Below, piece after piece: positions 36,168-44,903 of a stretch of DNA of 64,000 nucleotides (position 1 is the first letter of the stretch; every line of letters starts with the position of its first letter). A model generated the notes under the pieces. It ran no database searches and was not told the origin of the DNA. It saw nothing but the letters and a program-made list of their open reading frames with translations. The stretch is from Stenotrophomonas raiganjensis (SeqCode). Lineage in GTDB: Bacteria > Pseudomonadota > Gammaproteobacteria > Xanthomonadales > Xanthomonadaceae. The DNA lies in contig NZ_JAUTXR010000188.1 of assembly GCF_030658505.1 (NCBI RefSeq), positions 38,126-102,125 of the forward strand. Reading direction: 5' to 3'. The position numbers and the translations under genes were made by a program.

Positions 36168-36977
36168 TCACCACTTGAACAACACCAGGCTGATCGCCAG
36201 CGTGCCCATGCCCGCCACCAGGCCGTACACGGTTTCGTGGCCCTTGGCATAGCGCTTCGCGGCGGGTAGCAGTTCGTCCAGGGCCAGGAACACCATCACG
36301 CCGGCAATCAGCCCGAACACCCAGCCGAACGTGGCGTGCGACAGCGACCCCGACAGCAGCCAGTAGCCCAGCACTGCGCCCACCGGCTCGGCCAGGCCGG
36401 ACAGCAGGCTGGCGCTGAACGCATAGAACTTGTTCTGGGTGGCGAAGTACACCGGCACCGCAATCGCGATGCCCTCCGGGATGTTATGGATGGCGATGGC
36501 GAAGGCCAGCGGCATGCCCACCGACGGGCTTTCCAGCGTGGCGAAGAAGGTCGCCAACCCCTCCGGGAAATTGTGCGCGGTGATCGCGACCGAGGTCAGC
36601 AGCGCAACCCGCTTCAGGTATTCGCGGCTGTTCTCGCGGAACGCGGGGTCCTGCTTATCCAGGCTGTCATGTGGATTCGGAATGAAGTGGTCGATCAGTA
36701 CGATCACGATCACGCCCAGCAGGAACGCCAGGGTGCCGTAGGTGAAGCCGGTGCGCTCGCCATAGGCCAGTGCGAACGAGGCAATGGACTTGTTGAGGAT
36801 TTCCGACAGCGACACATAGACCATCGCGCCGCCGGCGAAAGCCAGGCCGAATGCCAGCAGGCGCGGATTGGGCCGGCGCGAGAACAGCACCAGCAGACTG
36901 CCAATGGCGGTGGCCAGGCCGGCCGCGAGGGTGACCGCCAGTGCGATCCAGACGTTTTCGGGGGGAATGTGCAGCAT
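36168..36977 (-). CDS. zupT: ZIP-family zinc/metal transporter ZupT
   Basis: This is a 269-residue, eight-helix ZIP transporter. The two metal-binding helices carry AHNFPEGLATFF and IHNIPEGIAIAV, the defining family motifs. A His/Asp cytoplasmic loop (DHFIPNPHDSLDKQD) lies between helices 3 and 4. It imports Zn2+ and probably other divalent metals. It is alone on its strand, bounded by repeats downstream and a hairpin upstream. No Zur-box is obvious. Confidence 0.93.
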   Translation of the reverse strand: MLHIPPENVWIALAVTLAAGLATAIGSLLVLFSRRPNPRLLAFGLAFAGGAMVYVSLSEILNKSIASFALAYGERTGFTYGTLAFLLGVIVIVLIDHFIPNPHDSLDKQDPAFRENSREYLKRVALLTSVAITAHNFPEGLATFFATLESPSVGMPLAFAIAIHNIPEGIAIAVPVYFATQNKFYAFSASLLSGLAEPVGAVLGYWLLSGSLSHATFGWVFGLIAGVMVFLALDELLPAAKRYAKGHETVYGLVAGMGTLAISLVLFKW

Positions 36978-37006
36978 CTACCGACGCGGTCCTGGTCAAC
37001 AGACAA

Positions 37007-37030
37007 CCGCCCCGGGCACGGCCGGGGCGG
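37007..37030. terminator. G+C-rich hairpin between zupT and the TonB-domain gene
   Basis: CCGCCCCGG (37007-37015) and CCGGGGCGG (37022-37030) form a 9-bp stem downstream of the minus-strand lipoprotein gene. It lacks a T-tract. Confidence 0.5.
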
Positions 37031-37075
37031 TAGGGGCGAGGCGGGCGTCGGCTGGCCTCGTCGAGGTGCGCGTGA

Positions 37076-37492
37076 TCAGCCGCCGCGGCGCAGGCGCTCT
37101 TCGATGGCGAAGCACTGGTCCGGCTTCGGCTGCGGTGGGTTGAAGCTGACCGGCACCTGGATCGTGGCTGGCACCGGCTGGCCGTTGCGGGTGGCGGCAT
37201 TGAACTGCCAGCCCTGCACGGCGGTCCTGGCCAGTTCGTCCAGCTGCGGGTTGCCGGCACCGGTCAGCAGGGCCACGTCGCTTGGCTTGCCGTCGGTGCC
37301 AATGGTGACCTTGAAGGTGCTGGTGCCACCCACGCCCATGCACGCCAGCTCAAGCGGGTACTGCGGCGGTGGCGTCTTCACCGCGGCCACTTCGGTCGGC
37401 GGCGGCGGCGGCGGGGCGGGGGGCTCGGACGCGCCACAGCCGGCCAGGCCGGTCGCAGCGATCAGGGACAGGCTCAGCAAGCGTACGTTCAT
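37076..37492 (-). CDS. Lipoprotein with TonB C-terminal-like domain
   Basis: This is a 138-residue lipoprotein (lipobox GLAGC, C19). A Pro-rich spacer ([12 protein letters not shown]) precedes a TonB-C-like domain (about 44-120: [34 protein letters not shown]). TonB-C domains contact the TonB box of receptors, but as a lipoprotein without the N-terminal anchor helix this one cannot be a normal energy transducer. It overlaps the pterin dehydratase gene by 4 nt (ATGA). Confidence 0.82.
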   Translation of the reverse strand: MNVRLLSLSLIAATGLAGCGASEPPAPPPPPPTEVAAVKTPPPQYPLELACMGVGGTSTFKVTIGTDGKPSDVALLTGAGNPQLDELARTAVQGWQFNAATRNGQPVPATIQVPVSFNPPQPKPDQCFAIEERLRRGG

Positions 37493-37839
37493 GGCAGTTG
37501 CTCCGTCAGGGCCGAAGTCTTTGCAGCGCAGATGAAGTCGTTCTCGCTCAGGCCACCCACGTCATGGGTGGAGAAGCGCACGACCGCGCGGTCGTAGTGC
37601 ACGCCCAGGTCCGGATGGTGGTCTTCGCGGTGGGCGATCCAGGCCAGCGCGTTCACGAAGGCCATGGTGGCGTAGTAATCCTTGAAGCGGAAGGTGCGCG
37701 TCAGGGCCTGGCCGCCCTCGCTCAGCTCCCAGCCGGGAATCTGCGGCAGCAGTTCGGCCAGGCGGGCCTCGCCAAGCTTGTGGTCGCTGCCTTTGCGCGG
37801 CACGCAACGGGCCTGGGCCAGTGGAATCAGGTCGGCCAT
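37489..37839 (-). CDS. phhB: Pterin-4a-carbinolamine dehydratase
   Basis: This is a 116-residue PCD/DCoH protein that dehydrates 4a-hydroxytetrahydrobiopterin in the phenylalanine hydroxylase cycle. The catalytic motif is [19 protein letters not shown], with HHPD conserved, after [18 protein letters not shown]. The ATG at 37839 (MADLIPL) was preferred over one 10 codons upstream. It is co-transcribed with the TonB-domain lipoprotein. Confidence 0.92.
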   Translation of the reverse strand: MADLIPLAQARCVPRKGSDHKLGEARLAELLPQIPGWELSEGGQALTRTFRFKDYYATMAFVNALAWIAHREDHHPDLGVHYDRAVVRFSTHDVGGLSENDFICAAKTSALTEQLP

Positions 37840-37929
37840 GGGAATCTCCACCTCGTGTTGACTGAACAATGCGCCGGACGGTGTATAAATCGAATGAGCG
37901 GCTGACGCTTACTTGGCTAGAATAGCCTG

Positions 37930-38529
37930 ATGATCCAGATCTCCGACACTGCCCAGACCCATTTCCGCAAGCTGATCGAACGCGAGGGCGTGCCCGGCAT
38001 GGGCGTGCGCTTGAGCGCGGTCGATCCCGGCACCCCGCGCGCCGACGCCCGGCTGGAGTTCGCCGAACCGACCGACCTGCTCGGCGACGAGTGGGCGGTG
38101 GACTGCGATGGATTCACGCTCTACGTTGATGCTGGCAGCGTCGGTTGGCTCGATGGCGCCGAGATCGACATCGTCGCCGGCAGTGCCGGTACCCAGCAGC
38201 TGACCATCAAGGCGCCGCGCATCAAGGGCGAAGCGCCCGGCGATGCCGCCTCGCTGGTCGAGCGCGTGCACTGGGTGGTGGAAAACGAAATCAATCCGCA
38301 GCTGGCCTCGCATGGTGGCAAGGTGGCCGTGCAGGAAGTCTCCGCCGAAGGCGTGGTGCTGCTGCGCTTCGGTGGCGGTTGCCAGGGCTGCGGCATGGCC
38401 GACGTGACCCTCAAGCAGGGCATTGAGAAGACCCTGATGGGCCGCGTGCCGGGCGTGACCGCCGTGCGCGACGCGACCGACCACGACAGTGGCCACGCGC
38501 CCTATATCCCTCGCGGCAACGCCGCCTGA
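37930..38529 (+). CDS. nfuA: Fe-S biogenesis protein NfuA
   Basis: This is a 199-residue carrier that delivers 4Fe-4S clusters. The N-terminal A-type-like domain (about 1-95) lacks the usual cysteine triplet, as in other NfuA proteins. The C-terminal Nfu domain has [15 protein letters not shown] (C151, C154), which binds the cluster at the dimer interface. It is divergent from the phhB unit. The next gene begins 10 bp after its stop. Confidence 0.95.
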   Translation: MIQISDTAQTHFRKLIEREGVPGMGVRLSAVDPGTPRADARLEFAEPTDLLGDEWAVDCDGFTLYVDAGSVGWLDGAEIDIVAGSAGTQQLTIKAPRIKGEAPGDAASLVERVHWVVENEINPQLASHGGKVAVQEVSAEGVVLLRFGGGCQGCGMADVTLKQGIEKTLMGRVPGVTAVRDATDHDSGHAPYIPRGNAA

Positions 38530-38539
38530 TCGCTGACGC

Positions 38540-40303
38540 GTGCCTCTGACCCGGGCCGAGCAATTCATCAACCTGCTGCTGGCCCGCCAGCAGCCCAGCG
38601 CCGTCCTCGAGAAAACCACGCGCCTGCCGTATGGCTGGGCGTTGTGGCTGCGCTCGCTAGGCCCATTGCCGCGGCCCTTGCATGCCCGCGACATCATTGA
38701 AGTGCTGTTGCCGCGCCCGTTGCCAGGGCCACCGGGTCAGGTGCCGCGTCTGTCGCCCTGGCAGGCGCTGCGCCGGTTGTTCTGGCAGGACTGGGACGCT
38801 GCTCCGCGTGACCAGCGCTGGATGCGCTGGACGTCGGCCCTGGCCAGTGCGCTGCTGCATCTGCTGTTCTTCATGCTGCTGCTATGGGTGGCGGTGATCC
38901 GTACCACGGCGCCGGAAGAGGAGGGCGCTGAAGGCGAGCGCGTGCAGGTGGAGTTCGTCGGTCGCGCCACCCAGGAGGGCGGCGGCGATCAGCCAGGTGC
39001 CGAAGTGGCGGCGGCTGCACCGTCGGGCCAGGTTGCAGCTGGCCAGGACGCAGGGGCCGCAACGGCGCCTGAGCCGCGTCCGGCGTCCGCGTCGGCAGCG
39101 GCGTCCGCATCCGCTCCGGCGGTGACGGCCAGCGTGCCACCGCCACCCGCCGAATCCGAGCCGGCGCCCGTCGCGGCACCGCCACCGTCACCGGTGCAGG
39201 CCACCGAAGTGGCCGAGGCCAGTACGGATTTCGTGGTGCCACCGGTCAGCGTGCCGCGCACTGAGGTCAGCATCGTGCCGCGCGACACCACACCGACGGT
39301 GCGCGAGCGCAGCGTACAGCCGGTGCAGGCGCCGCCGAGCCCAGCCACACTGCGCGCGCCGAAGATCGCGGTGCGGGCACCGCAGCTGCGTGACATTCCG
39401 GTGCAGGAGCGCGAAGTCAGTACGGTCGATGCACCGGCGGTGTCGCAGCCGCTGCGCACGGCTGATGTACAGGTCCGTGTGCCGCAGCGCGACGTGCAGG
39501 TGCGCGAGCGCGAAGTGCAGACCGTGGTCGATCCGCAGGTACGGATGGCTGCTGTGGCCGGGCGTGAGCCGACCGTGCGTGCGCCTGCCGGCCGTGACGT
39601 GCAGGTACGCGAGCGCGAAGTTGCGTCGGCACCCGCGGCGTCGCCTTCAACGTCCAGCGGCAGCGCGCCAGCGGCAACGGCGGCGCCTGCGGCCGGCACT
39701 GCAAGCCAGGCCGGCAGCAGCACGCCACGGTCGTCCGCCTCCAGCACGACACCGGCCCAGGCCGGCGCGCGTCCGGCTCCCACCCCGGGCAACTGGGCCA
39801 CGCCTGCCAAGGGCGACGACTGGGGCGCGTCGAGCCGCAACCTCGACGGCGCCAGCAGGGGTGCAAGCCAGGCCAGTGCCGCCGGCAAGGGCAATGGCCT
39901 GTTCAATGCCGATGGCAGCGTGCGCGTGCCGGGGCAGCAGGGTGACGGTCACGCCGAGCGTGGCGCCCCCGGTGGCGCCAATGATGGCTGGAGCAAGGAG
40001 CGCATCGCGCAGTCCGGCACCTGGTTGAAGCGGCCACCGTACGATTACACGCCGACCTCGTTCGACAAGTACTGGGTGCCGCAGGAATCACTGCTGGCCG
40101 AATGGGTGCGCAAAGGCATCAAGTCGATGGAGATTCCGTTGCCGGGCACCGGGACGAAGATCTCCTGCGTGATCTCGATCCTGCAGGCCGGTGGCGGCTG
40201 TGGCCTTACCAATCCGAACATGCAGGACCAGCCGGCGGTGGCGCGGCCGCCACCGGACATTCCATTCAAGAAGGAACTGCAGGAAGACAACGGCAGCCGC
40301 TAG
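38540..40303 (+). CDS. Transmembrane repetitive protein
   Basis: This is a 587-residue protein with a cytoplasmic N-terminus, one membrane helix (about 97-117, SALASALLHLLFFMLLLWVAVI) and a long Pro/Ala/Val-rich, presumably periplasmic region. The unit RDVQVREREV and its variants (RDIPVQEREV) recur at least three times between about 285 and 370. The C-terminus is compact with two cysteines (KISCVISILQAGGGCGLTNP). Xanthomonad annotation calls such proteins 'transmembrane repetitive protein'; their function is unknown. GTG start at 38540. The stop lies in the loop of a 15-bp palindrome. The TonB-like topology suggests an envelope-spanning link. Confidence 0.75.
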   Translation: MPLTRAEQFINLLLARQQPSAVLEKTTRLPYGWALWLRSLGPLPRPLHARDIIEVLLPRPLPGPPGQVPRLSPWQALRRLFWQDWDAAPRDQRWMRWTSALASALLHLLFFMLLLWVAVIRTTAPEEEGAEGERVQVEFVGRATQEGGGDQPGAEVAAAAPSGQVAAGQDAGAATAPEPRPASASAAASASAPAVTASVPPPPAESEPAPVAAPPPSPVQATEVAEASTDFVVPPVSVPRTEVSIVPRDTTPTVRERSVQPVQAPPSPATLRAPKIAVRAPQLRDIPVQEREVSTVDAPAVSQPLRTADVQVRVPQRDVQVREREVQTVVDPQVRMAAVAGREPTVRAPAGRDVQVREREVASAPAASPSTSSGSAPAATAAPAAGTASQAGSSTPRSSASSTTPAQAGARPAPTPGNWATPAKGDDWGASSRNLDGASRGASQASAAGKGNGLFNADGSVRVPGQQGDGHAERGAPGGANDGWSKERIAQSGTWLKRPPYDYTPTSFDKYWVPQESLLAEWVRKGIKSMEIPLPGTGTKISCVISILQAGGGCGLTNPNMQDQPAVARPPPDIPFKKELQEDNGSR

Positions 40304-40317
40304 CGGCTGCCGTTGTC
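40286..40317 (+). terminator. Perfect 15-bp hairpin enclosing the stop codon
   Basis: Arms 40286-40300 and 40303-40317 with a 2-nt loop; the TAG stop of the repetitive protein gene (40301-40303) falls at the apex. A terminator or mRNA-end stabiliser. Confidence 0.7.
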
Positions 40318-40422
40318 CACGCATGTTCCCTTATCCCCGCGCCGTTGGCGCGCGCCCTTGAACAACAAGGGGGCTTTTCGCTGGACCCACAGCGGGATGT
40401 GGCGGTCGTGCTGGCGTGCTTT

Positions 40423-40474
40423 GGTGGGTGCCGACCTTGGTTGGCACAGAAGCGCCGACCAAGGTCGGACTGTA
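40423..40474. repeat. SMAG-like pair, variant ends
   Basis: GTGGGTGCCGACCTTGGTTGG-type unit (from about 40423) faces an inverted unit ending GGACTGTAC (40474). The termini read GTGG and GTAC, so this is a diverged copy. It lies just downstream of the barstar-like gene. Confidence 0.65.
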
Positions 40475-40488
40475 CCAGGGCGTTGCCC

Positions 40489-40902
40489 TTACGCGCTCTG
40501 TGACAGGAACACCCAGAACGGCACGTCGCGACCGACCCAGTCACGGCTGGCCTCATCCATCACATCCAGCAGGGTGTCGAAGTCCTTCTGGGTGGCGGCA
40601 CGCAGCGCATCCACGTCGGCCAGGAACAACGCGTAGCCGTTCGCCGGCAGCCACTGCAGGTCGCGCAGGTTGTCCGACAGTGCATCCCAGTTGCCGCCGA
40701 AACCCGCCGGGAAATCCAGCTGCGCGGCCAGCCGGGCCAGCAGGGTGCGCTTGTCGGCCACGCTTTCCAGATCGATGCGGATCACCTTCAGTCCGGCGTC
40801 GCGCATTGCAGCAGCGAGTGCGCCGATGTCCCCGCTGTCGATGGCGTAGACGCCAGCGTTGTTGATGTCATGCAGGCCGAGGCCGAAATCATCGTGGCTC
40901 AT
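40489..40902 (-). CDS. Barstar-family ribonuclease inhibitor
   Basis: This is a 137-residue barstar-like protein. The family core is LKVIRIDLESVADKRTLLARLAAQL (helix 1 region), then FGGNWDALSDNLRDLQWL, where the Trp-Asp pair that plugs the RNase site is found. It should neutralise the RNase of the upstream gene in the cytoplasm. The ATG at 40902 overlaps the RNase stop by 4 nt (ATGA), so toxin and inhibitor are translationally coupled. The larger frame upstream of that ATG is not used. Confidence 0.92.
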   Translation of the reverse strand: MSHDDFGLGLHDINNAGVYAIDSGDIGALAAAMRDAGLKVIRIDLESVADKRTLLARLAAQLDFPAGFGGNWDALSDNLRDLQWLPANGYALFLADVDALRAATQKDFDTLLDVMDEASRDWVGRDVPFWVFLSQSA

Positions 40903-41354
40903 TGCTGCGCTCCCTGGGCCGGGACGGTGAAGCTGCGGAATGATTCGTAGTGGTCGTCGGTGTAGTACCACGCCTCCGGCGGATCGCCGCCGGTGACGAT
41001 GCGGCGCGTGCCACGCGTGCGTGCGCCGGGGGTGTCGACGGTGTATTCGCGGTAATAGCCACGCGGACGCTGCGGCAACTGCTGTTCGCGGTTGCCGAAG
41101 GTGCTGCCGTCCTGGCGGTGCGGGAACGGCCCGCCGCGCTGGATCAGGGTGATGGTCTGGCGTGCTTCGGTGGGCAGGAACGCGGGCAGGCCGTTGTCCC
41201 GGCCGGGCGTGGCCGTGGCAGGCGCCCGCGCGGTCGGTGTTCCCTGCAGGTCCGGTGCGAACTGTGGCGCCGGAGGACGCTGCATGAAATGGTTGGCGAC
41301 CAGGCCGAGCAGCAGCAGGGCGATGGCGGTGATCAGCAGCCGGGGGTTGCGCAT
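40899..41354 (-). CDS. Secreted/anchored guanyl-specific RNase (barnase/N1 family)
   Basis: This is a 151-residue protein: an N-terminal hydrophobic helix (about 6-24, LLITAIALLLLGLVANHFM) acting as signal or anchor, a Pro/Ala linker, and a barnase-like domain (about 55-145). The active-site residues are visible: Glu in YYREYTVDTP, Arg in GTRRIVTGG and His in YYTDDHYESFRSF. Such RNases cleave after guanosine. The barstar gene follows with a 4-nt overlap. The ATG at 41354 is chosen because it starts the hydrophobic helix. Confidence 0.88.
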   Translation of the reverse strand: MRNPRLLITAIALLLLGLVANHFMQRPPAPQFAPDLQGTPTARAPATATPGRDNGLPAFLPTEARQTITLIQRGGPFPHRQDGSTFGNREQQLPQRPRGYYREYTVDTPGARTRGTRRIVTGGDPPEAWYYTDDHYESFRSFTVPAQGAQQ

Positions 41355-41574
41355 GGGCAGGGACGGGCAGAGGTGGTGGCAGGCACTGTAGCGCTCCCGC
41401 GCTGCACGGTGCATGAGGATGCCGGCGCGTCACCGGTGCGTAACAATTGCCGTCACGCTCACTGGCAGGACGCAATTTCCTTTACATCCCCCTTGGTAAT
41501 CTGGCGGTCTGTCCCCATCATTCACCGCGCAACGCCCGACACCGTCGGGTGCCCTCGCAATCAGGAGATGCATC

Positions 41575-42186
41575 ATGGCCTATACCCTGCCCAAGCTGTC
41601 CTACGCCTACGACGCGCTGGAACCGCATATCGATGCGGCGACGATGGAAATCCATCACACCAAGCATCACCAGACCTACATCAACAACGTCAACGCGGCG
41701 CTGGAAGGCACCGAGTACGCTGACCTGCCGGTCGAAGAACTGGTGAAGAAGCTCAAGTCGCTGCCGGAGAACCTGCAGGGCCCGGTGCGCAACAACGGTG
41801 GCGGCCATGCCAACCACTCGCTGTTCTGGACCGTGATGGCACCGAACGCGGGCGGCAACCCGGTGGGCGACGTGGCCAAGGCCATCGACAAGGACCTGGG
41901 CGGCTTCGACAAGTTCAAGGACGCCTTCACCAAGGCGGCGCTGACCCGTTTCGGCAGTGGCTGGGCGTGGCTGAGCGTGACCCCGGACAAGAAGGTCGTG
42001 GTCGAGAGCACCGGCAACCAGGACAGTCCGCTGATGGAAGGCAATACCCCCATCCTCGGCCTGGACGTGTGGGAACACGCGTACTACCTGAAGTACCAGA
42101 ACCGTCGTCCGGAATACATCGGCGCGTTCTTCAACGTCATCGACTGGAACGAAGTCGAGCGTCGTTACCAGGAAGCGATCGCCTGA
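41575..42186 (+). CDS. sodA: Superoxide dismutase, Mn type
   Basis: This is a 203-residue cytoplasmic Fe/Mn superoxide dismutase. The metal ligands are H27 (MEIHHTKHH), H82 (HANHSLFW), D165 and H169 ([11 protein letters not shown]). [11 protein letters not shown], with Gly at 77-78, favours manganese. It converts superoxide to peroxide and oxygen. It stands alone, with an 11-bp intrinsic terminator after the stop. Confidence 0.95.
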   Translation: MAYTLPKLSYAYDALEPHIDAATMEIHHTKHHQTYINNVNAALEGTEYADLPVEELVKKLKSLPENLQGPVRNNGGGHANHSLFWTVMAPNAGGNPVGDVAKAIDKDLGGFDKFKDAFTKAALTRFGSGWAWLSVTPDKKVVVESTGNQDSPLMEGNTPILGLDVWEHAYYLKYQNRRPEYIGAFFNVIDWNEVERRYQEAIA

Positions 42187-42208
42187 TCGCGGTGACTGGA
42201 TGAACTGG

Positions 42209-42235
42209 AAAGGCCGGGGGAAACCCCGGCCTTTT
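42209..42235 (+). terminator. Intrinsic terminator of sodA
   Basis: AAAGGCCGGGG, GAAA loop, CCCCGGCCTTTT: a perfect 11-bp stem with a stable GNRA-type tetraloop and T-run. Confidence 0.9.
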
Positions 42236-42254
42236 CTGTTGCAGGAGTCATCCG

Positions 42255-42318
42255 GTAGTGCAGGCCGCTGGCCGGCAATCGTGTGGTACCCGCGGAGCCG
42301 GCCAGCGGCCGGCACTAC
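42255..42318. repeat. SMAG-like pair after sodA
   Basis: GTAGTGCAGGCCGCTGGCCG (from 42255) and an inverted partner ending GGCACTAC (42318) face each other with GTAG at both outer ends. It abuts the stop of the minus-strand EEP-like gene at 42319. Confidence 0.85.
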
Positions 42319-43167
42319 CTATTCTGCCGTGGCCGTATCGCCCTGCAGGCGCAGGGTGGCCATTACGCCCAGACGCAGGCCCGGCAGGTCACCGTCGGCC
42401 GGCAGCAGGATCGGCTGCTGGCGGATGCCGCCGAAGTGCTTGACCTGGAACAGCACGTCCAGGCCATGACCACTGGCGCCACCGCCGCTGGCCGCCGGCG
42501 GCTCGGGGCGGCCGCCCGGATTGCGCCGGGCCGGCTGGAACCCCGGGGTACTGCGCACGAGCTCGACGGTGGTTGCCGAGAAATCACCGGCGATCAGGCT
42601 GGGCATGCCCTCGGCGGTGGCGCCGATCCAGGTCATCAGGTCGCTGGTCTGGTGCTGGCGCGCAGTGGCCTCGTCCGGGTCCGGGCGCAGCCGTGCCACA
42701 TAGATGTTGACCAGCGCCTGGCCCAGCTTCAGCCGCATCATGCCGGCGGCGCTGAAGGTTCCGGGTGGGTGCAGCAGGGTCACGCCATCCTCGCTGACCG
42801 GCAGCCGGGTCAGCATCGCGTTGCCATGCCGCAACGGCTGGCTGGGCGGATCGGCGGTAACGAAGTCGCAGCTGTAGCGCAGCCGGCTGGCCAGCCAGCA
42901 GGCCGGATTGCGGCCCTGCTGCTGCAGCACCTGCTGTACGGAGATCACGTCCGGCTGCAGCTCGGTGAGCAGGTGCGCCACCTGTTCGCGGCGCTGCTTC
43001 CACTGCGCATCATCGCGGCTGGGCAGTTCCAGCGCGGCCACGGTCAGCTGCCGGGGCTCGGCCTCACCGCTGGCGGCGGCCGGTGCCTGCGGCCGCGCCT
43101 GTGCCTGCAACGCCAGCAGCAGCACGAGACAGCTGAGCAGGAGACGGGCGTGGGCGAGGGGGCGCAT
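42319..43167 (-). CDS. Degenerate EEP-superfamily protein
   Basis: This is a 282-residue exported protein (signal peptide to about residue 24, ALQAQA) of the endonuclease/exonuclease/phosphatase fold, related to the gene at 30026. The fold is kept but catalytic residues are lost: VISVQQV in place of ALQEV, GDFSATT in place of GDFNAL, LDVLFQ in place of IDHIFF, and LPGLRLGVMATL in place of ASDHYGVW. It is therefore probably not an enzyme. It may bind the old substrate. The ATG at 43167 begins the signal peptide. It is convergent with sodA across a SMAG pair. Confidence 0.8.
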   Translation of the reverse strand: MRPLAHARLLLSCLVLLLALQAQARPQAPAAASGEAEPRQLTVAALELPSRDDAQWKQRREQVAHLLTELQPDVISVQQVLQQQGRNPACWLASRLRYSCDFVTADPPSQPLRHGNAMLTRLPVSEDGVTLLHPPGTFSAAGMMRLKLGQALVNIYVARLRPDPDEATARQHQTSDLMTWIGATAEGMPSLIAGDFSATTVELVRSTPGFQPARRNPGGRPEPPAASGGGASGHGLDVLFQVKHFGGIRQQPILLPADGDLPGLRLGVMATLRLQGDTATAE

Positions 43168-43330
43168 AACGATAAGTTTACGCTTTTGTCGTGCAGGTGC
43201 CGTGACTTCCGGCATGTAGTGACGTTGCCTGCCATGGATTGGCAACGTTGTCATGCAGCCCTGCAGCGTGCTTCGCAAGCCCCGCTTCCGGTAACCTTGC
43301 GCCTTTCGCTTTGCAGGATTGCCTTACAGG

Positions 43331-44896
43331 ATGAGCCACGACGCAGTTGCCCCCATCGCCGGCCAGGGAAAGATGCCGCGCCAGATCCCGTACATCATCG
43401 GCAATGAGGCCTGCGAGCGGTTCAGTTTCTACGGGATGCGCAACATCCTGGTGCAGTTCCTGATCACCTCGCTGCTGCTGCAGGAAATCACTGCGGAAGG
43501 CCGTGCCGGTGAAGCCAAGGACATCATGCACAGCTTCATGATCGGCGTGTATTTCTTCCCGCTGCTCGGAGGCTGGCTGGCCGACAGGTTCTTCGGCAAG
43601 TACCACACCATTCTCTGGTTCAGCCTGGTCTACTGTGCCGGCCATCTGTGCCTGGCGCTGTTCGAGAACAGCCGCGAGGGCTTCTTCCTCGGCCTGGGCC
43701 TGATCGCGCTGGGTGCCGGTGGCATCAAGCCGCTGGTGGCCTCGTTCATGGGCGACCAGTTCGACCAGAGCAACAAGCACCTGGCCAAGATCGTTTTCGA
43801 CGCCTTCTACTGGATCATCAACTTCGGCTCGCTGTTCGCCTCGCTGCTGATCCCGCTGGTGCTGAAGAACTGGGGCCCGCAGTGGGCGTTCGGCATCCCG
43901 GGCATCCTGATGTTCATCGCCACCTTCGTGTTCTGGCTGGGCCGCAAGCGCTACGTGCTGGTGCCGCTGCCGCCGAAGGACCCGCATTCGTTCGCCAACG
44001 TGGTGCGTACCGCGCTGACCACGCGCGTGGCCGGCCAGGGCCGTCCGGGCCTGGTGATCGCCGTACTCGGCCTGGTGCTGGCAGTGGCCTCGTTCGGCCT
44101 GGTTGGCTCGCTGGGCATCGTCATCTGCCTGTGCCTGGCGCTGGTGTCGATCCTGGCCGGTATTGGCGGTGGCACCTGGATGCAGCTCGATCGCGCCCGT
44201 GGCCAGCATCCGGCCGAAGCGGTTGAAGGCGTGCGCTCGGTGCTGCGCGTGCTGGTGATCTTCGCCCTGACCACGCCGTTCTTCTCGCTGTTCGACCAGA
44301 AGGCCTCGACCTGGGTCCTGCAGGGCCAGCAGATGCAGATGCCGAGCTGGTTCACCGCCTCGCAGATGCAGGCGCTGAACCCGCTGCTGGTAATGATCCT
44401 GATTCCGTTCAACAACCTGGTGCTGTACCCGGCCCTGCGCCGCTTCGGCTTCGAGCCGACCGCGCTGCGCCGCATGACCGCCGGCATCGCCTTCAGCGGC
44501 CTGGCCTGGATCGTGGTCGGCGGCATCCAGGTGGTGATGGACGGTGGCAATGCCATGTCGATCTTCTGGCAGATGCTGCCGTATGCGCTGCTCACCTTCG
44601 GTGAGGTGCTGGTCTCGGCCACCGGCCTGGAGTTCGCCTACAGCCAGGCGCCGCAGGCGATGAAGGGCGTGGTAATGAGCTTCTGGAACCTGACCACCAC
44701 CATCGGCAACCTGTGGGTGCTGCTGTCCAACGCTGCTGTGCGCAACGATGCGGTGACCCACAAGATCGCCAGTACGGGCCTGAGCGAGGCGGCATTCCTG
44801 ATGTTCTTCTTCGCCGGTTTCGCCTTCGTCGCGGCGTTGGCCTTCGGTTGGTACGCGAAACGCTATCGTATGGTCGACAACTACCGTAGCGCCTGA
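43331..44896 (+). CDS. POT/PTR2-family proton-coupled oligopeptide transporter
   Basis: This is a 521-residue proton-coupled peptide transporter with about 14 membrane helices. The signature in helix 1 is GNEACERFSFYGMRNIL (ExxERFxYYG motif), and the PTR2 loop is GGWLADRFFGKYHTILW. The helix-10 FYAxNxG-like region appears as LTFGEVLVSATGLEFAYSQAP. It imports di- and tripeptides. The rhomboid gene follows after 7 bp. Confidence 0.92.
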   Translation: MSHDAVAPIAGQGKMPRQIPYIIGNEACERFSFYGMRNILVQFLITSLLLQEITAEGRAGEAKDIMHSFMIGVYFFPLLGGWLADRFFGKYHTILWFSLVYCAGHLCLALFENSREGFFLGLGLIALGAGGIKPLVASFMGDQFDQSNKHLAKIVFDAFYWIINFGSLFASLLIPLVLKNWGPQWAFGIPGILMFIATFVFWLGRKRYVLVPLPPKDPHSFANVVRTALTTRVAGQGRPGLVIAVLGLVLAVASFGLVGSLGIVICLCLALVSILAGIGGGTWMQLDRARGQHPAEAVEGVRSVLRVLVIFALTTPFFSLFDQKASTWVLQGQQMQMPSWFTASQMQALNPLLVMILIPFNNLVLYPALRRFGFEPTALRRMTAGIAFSGLAWIVVGGIQVVMDGGNAMSIFWQMLPYALLTFGEVLVSATGLEFAYSQAPQAMKGVVMSFWNLTTTIGNLWVLLSNAAVRNDAVTHKIASTGLSEAAFLMFFFAGFAFVAALAFGWYAKRYRMVDNYRSA

Positions 44897-44903
44897 GCCT
44901 GAC

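Noticed and set aside
35642..36178. 178-codon frame between rluC and zupT
   Set aside because: Made of palindromic repeats. The peptide VTFFARAKKVTK is a hairpin translation and the rest is Arg/Pro-rich.
40489..41475. 328-codon frame containing the barstar gene
   Set aside because: The first ~190 codons are out-of-frame RNase sequence. The barstar ATG at 40902 with its 4-nt overlap is the better start.
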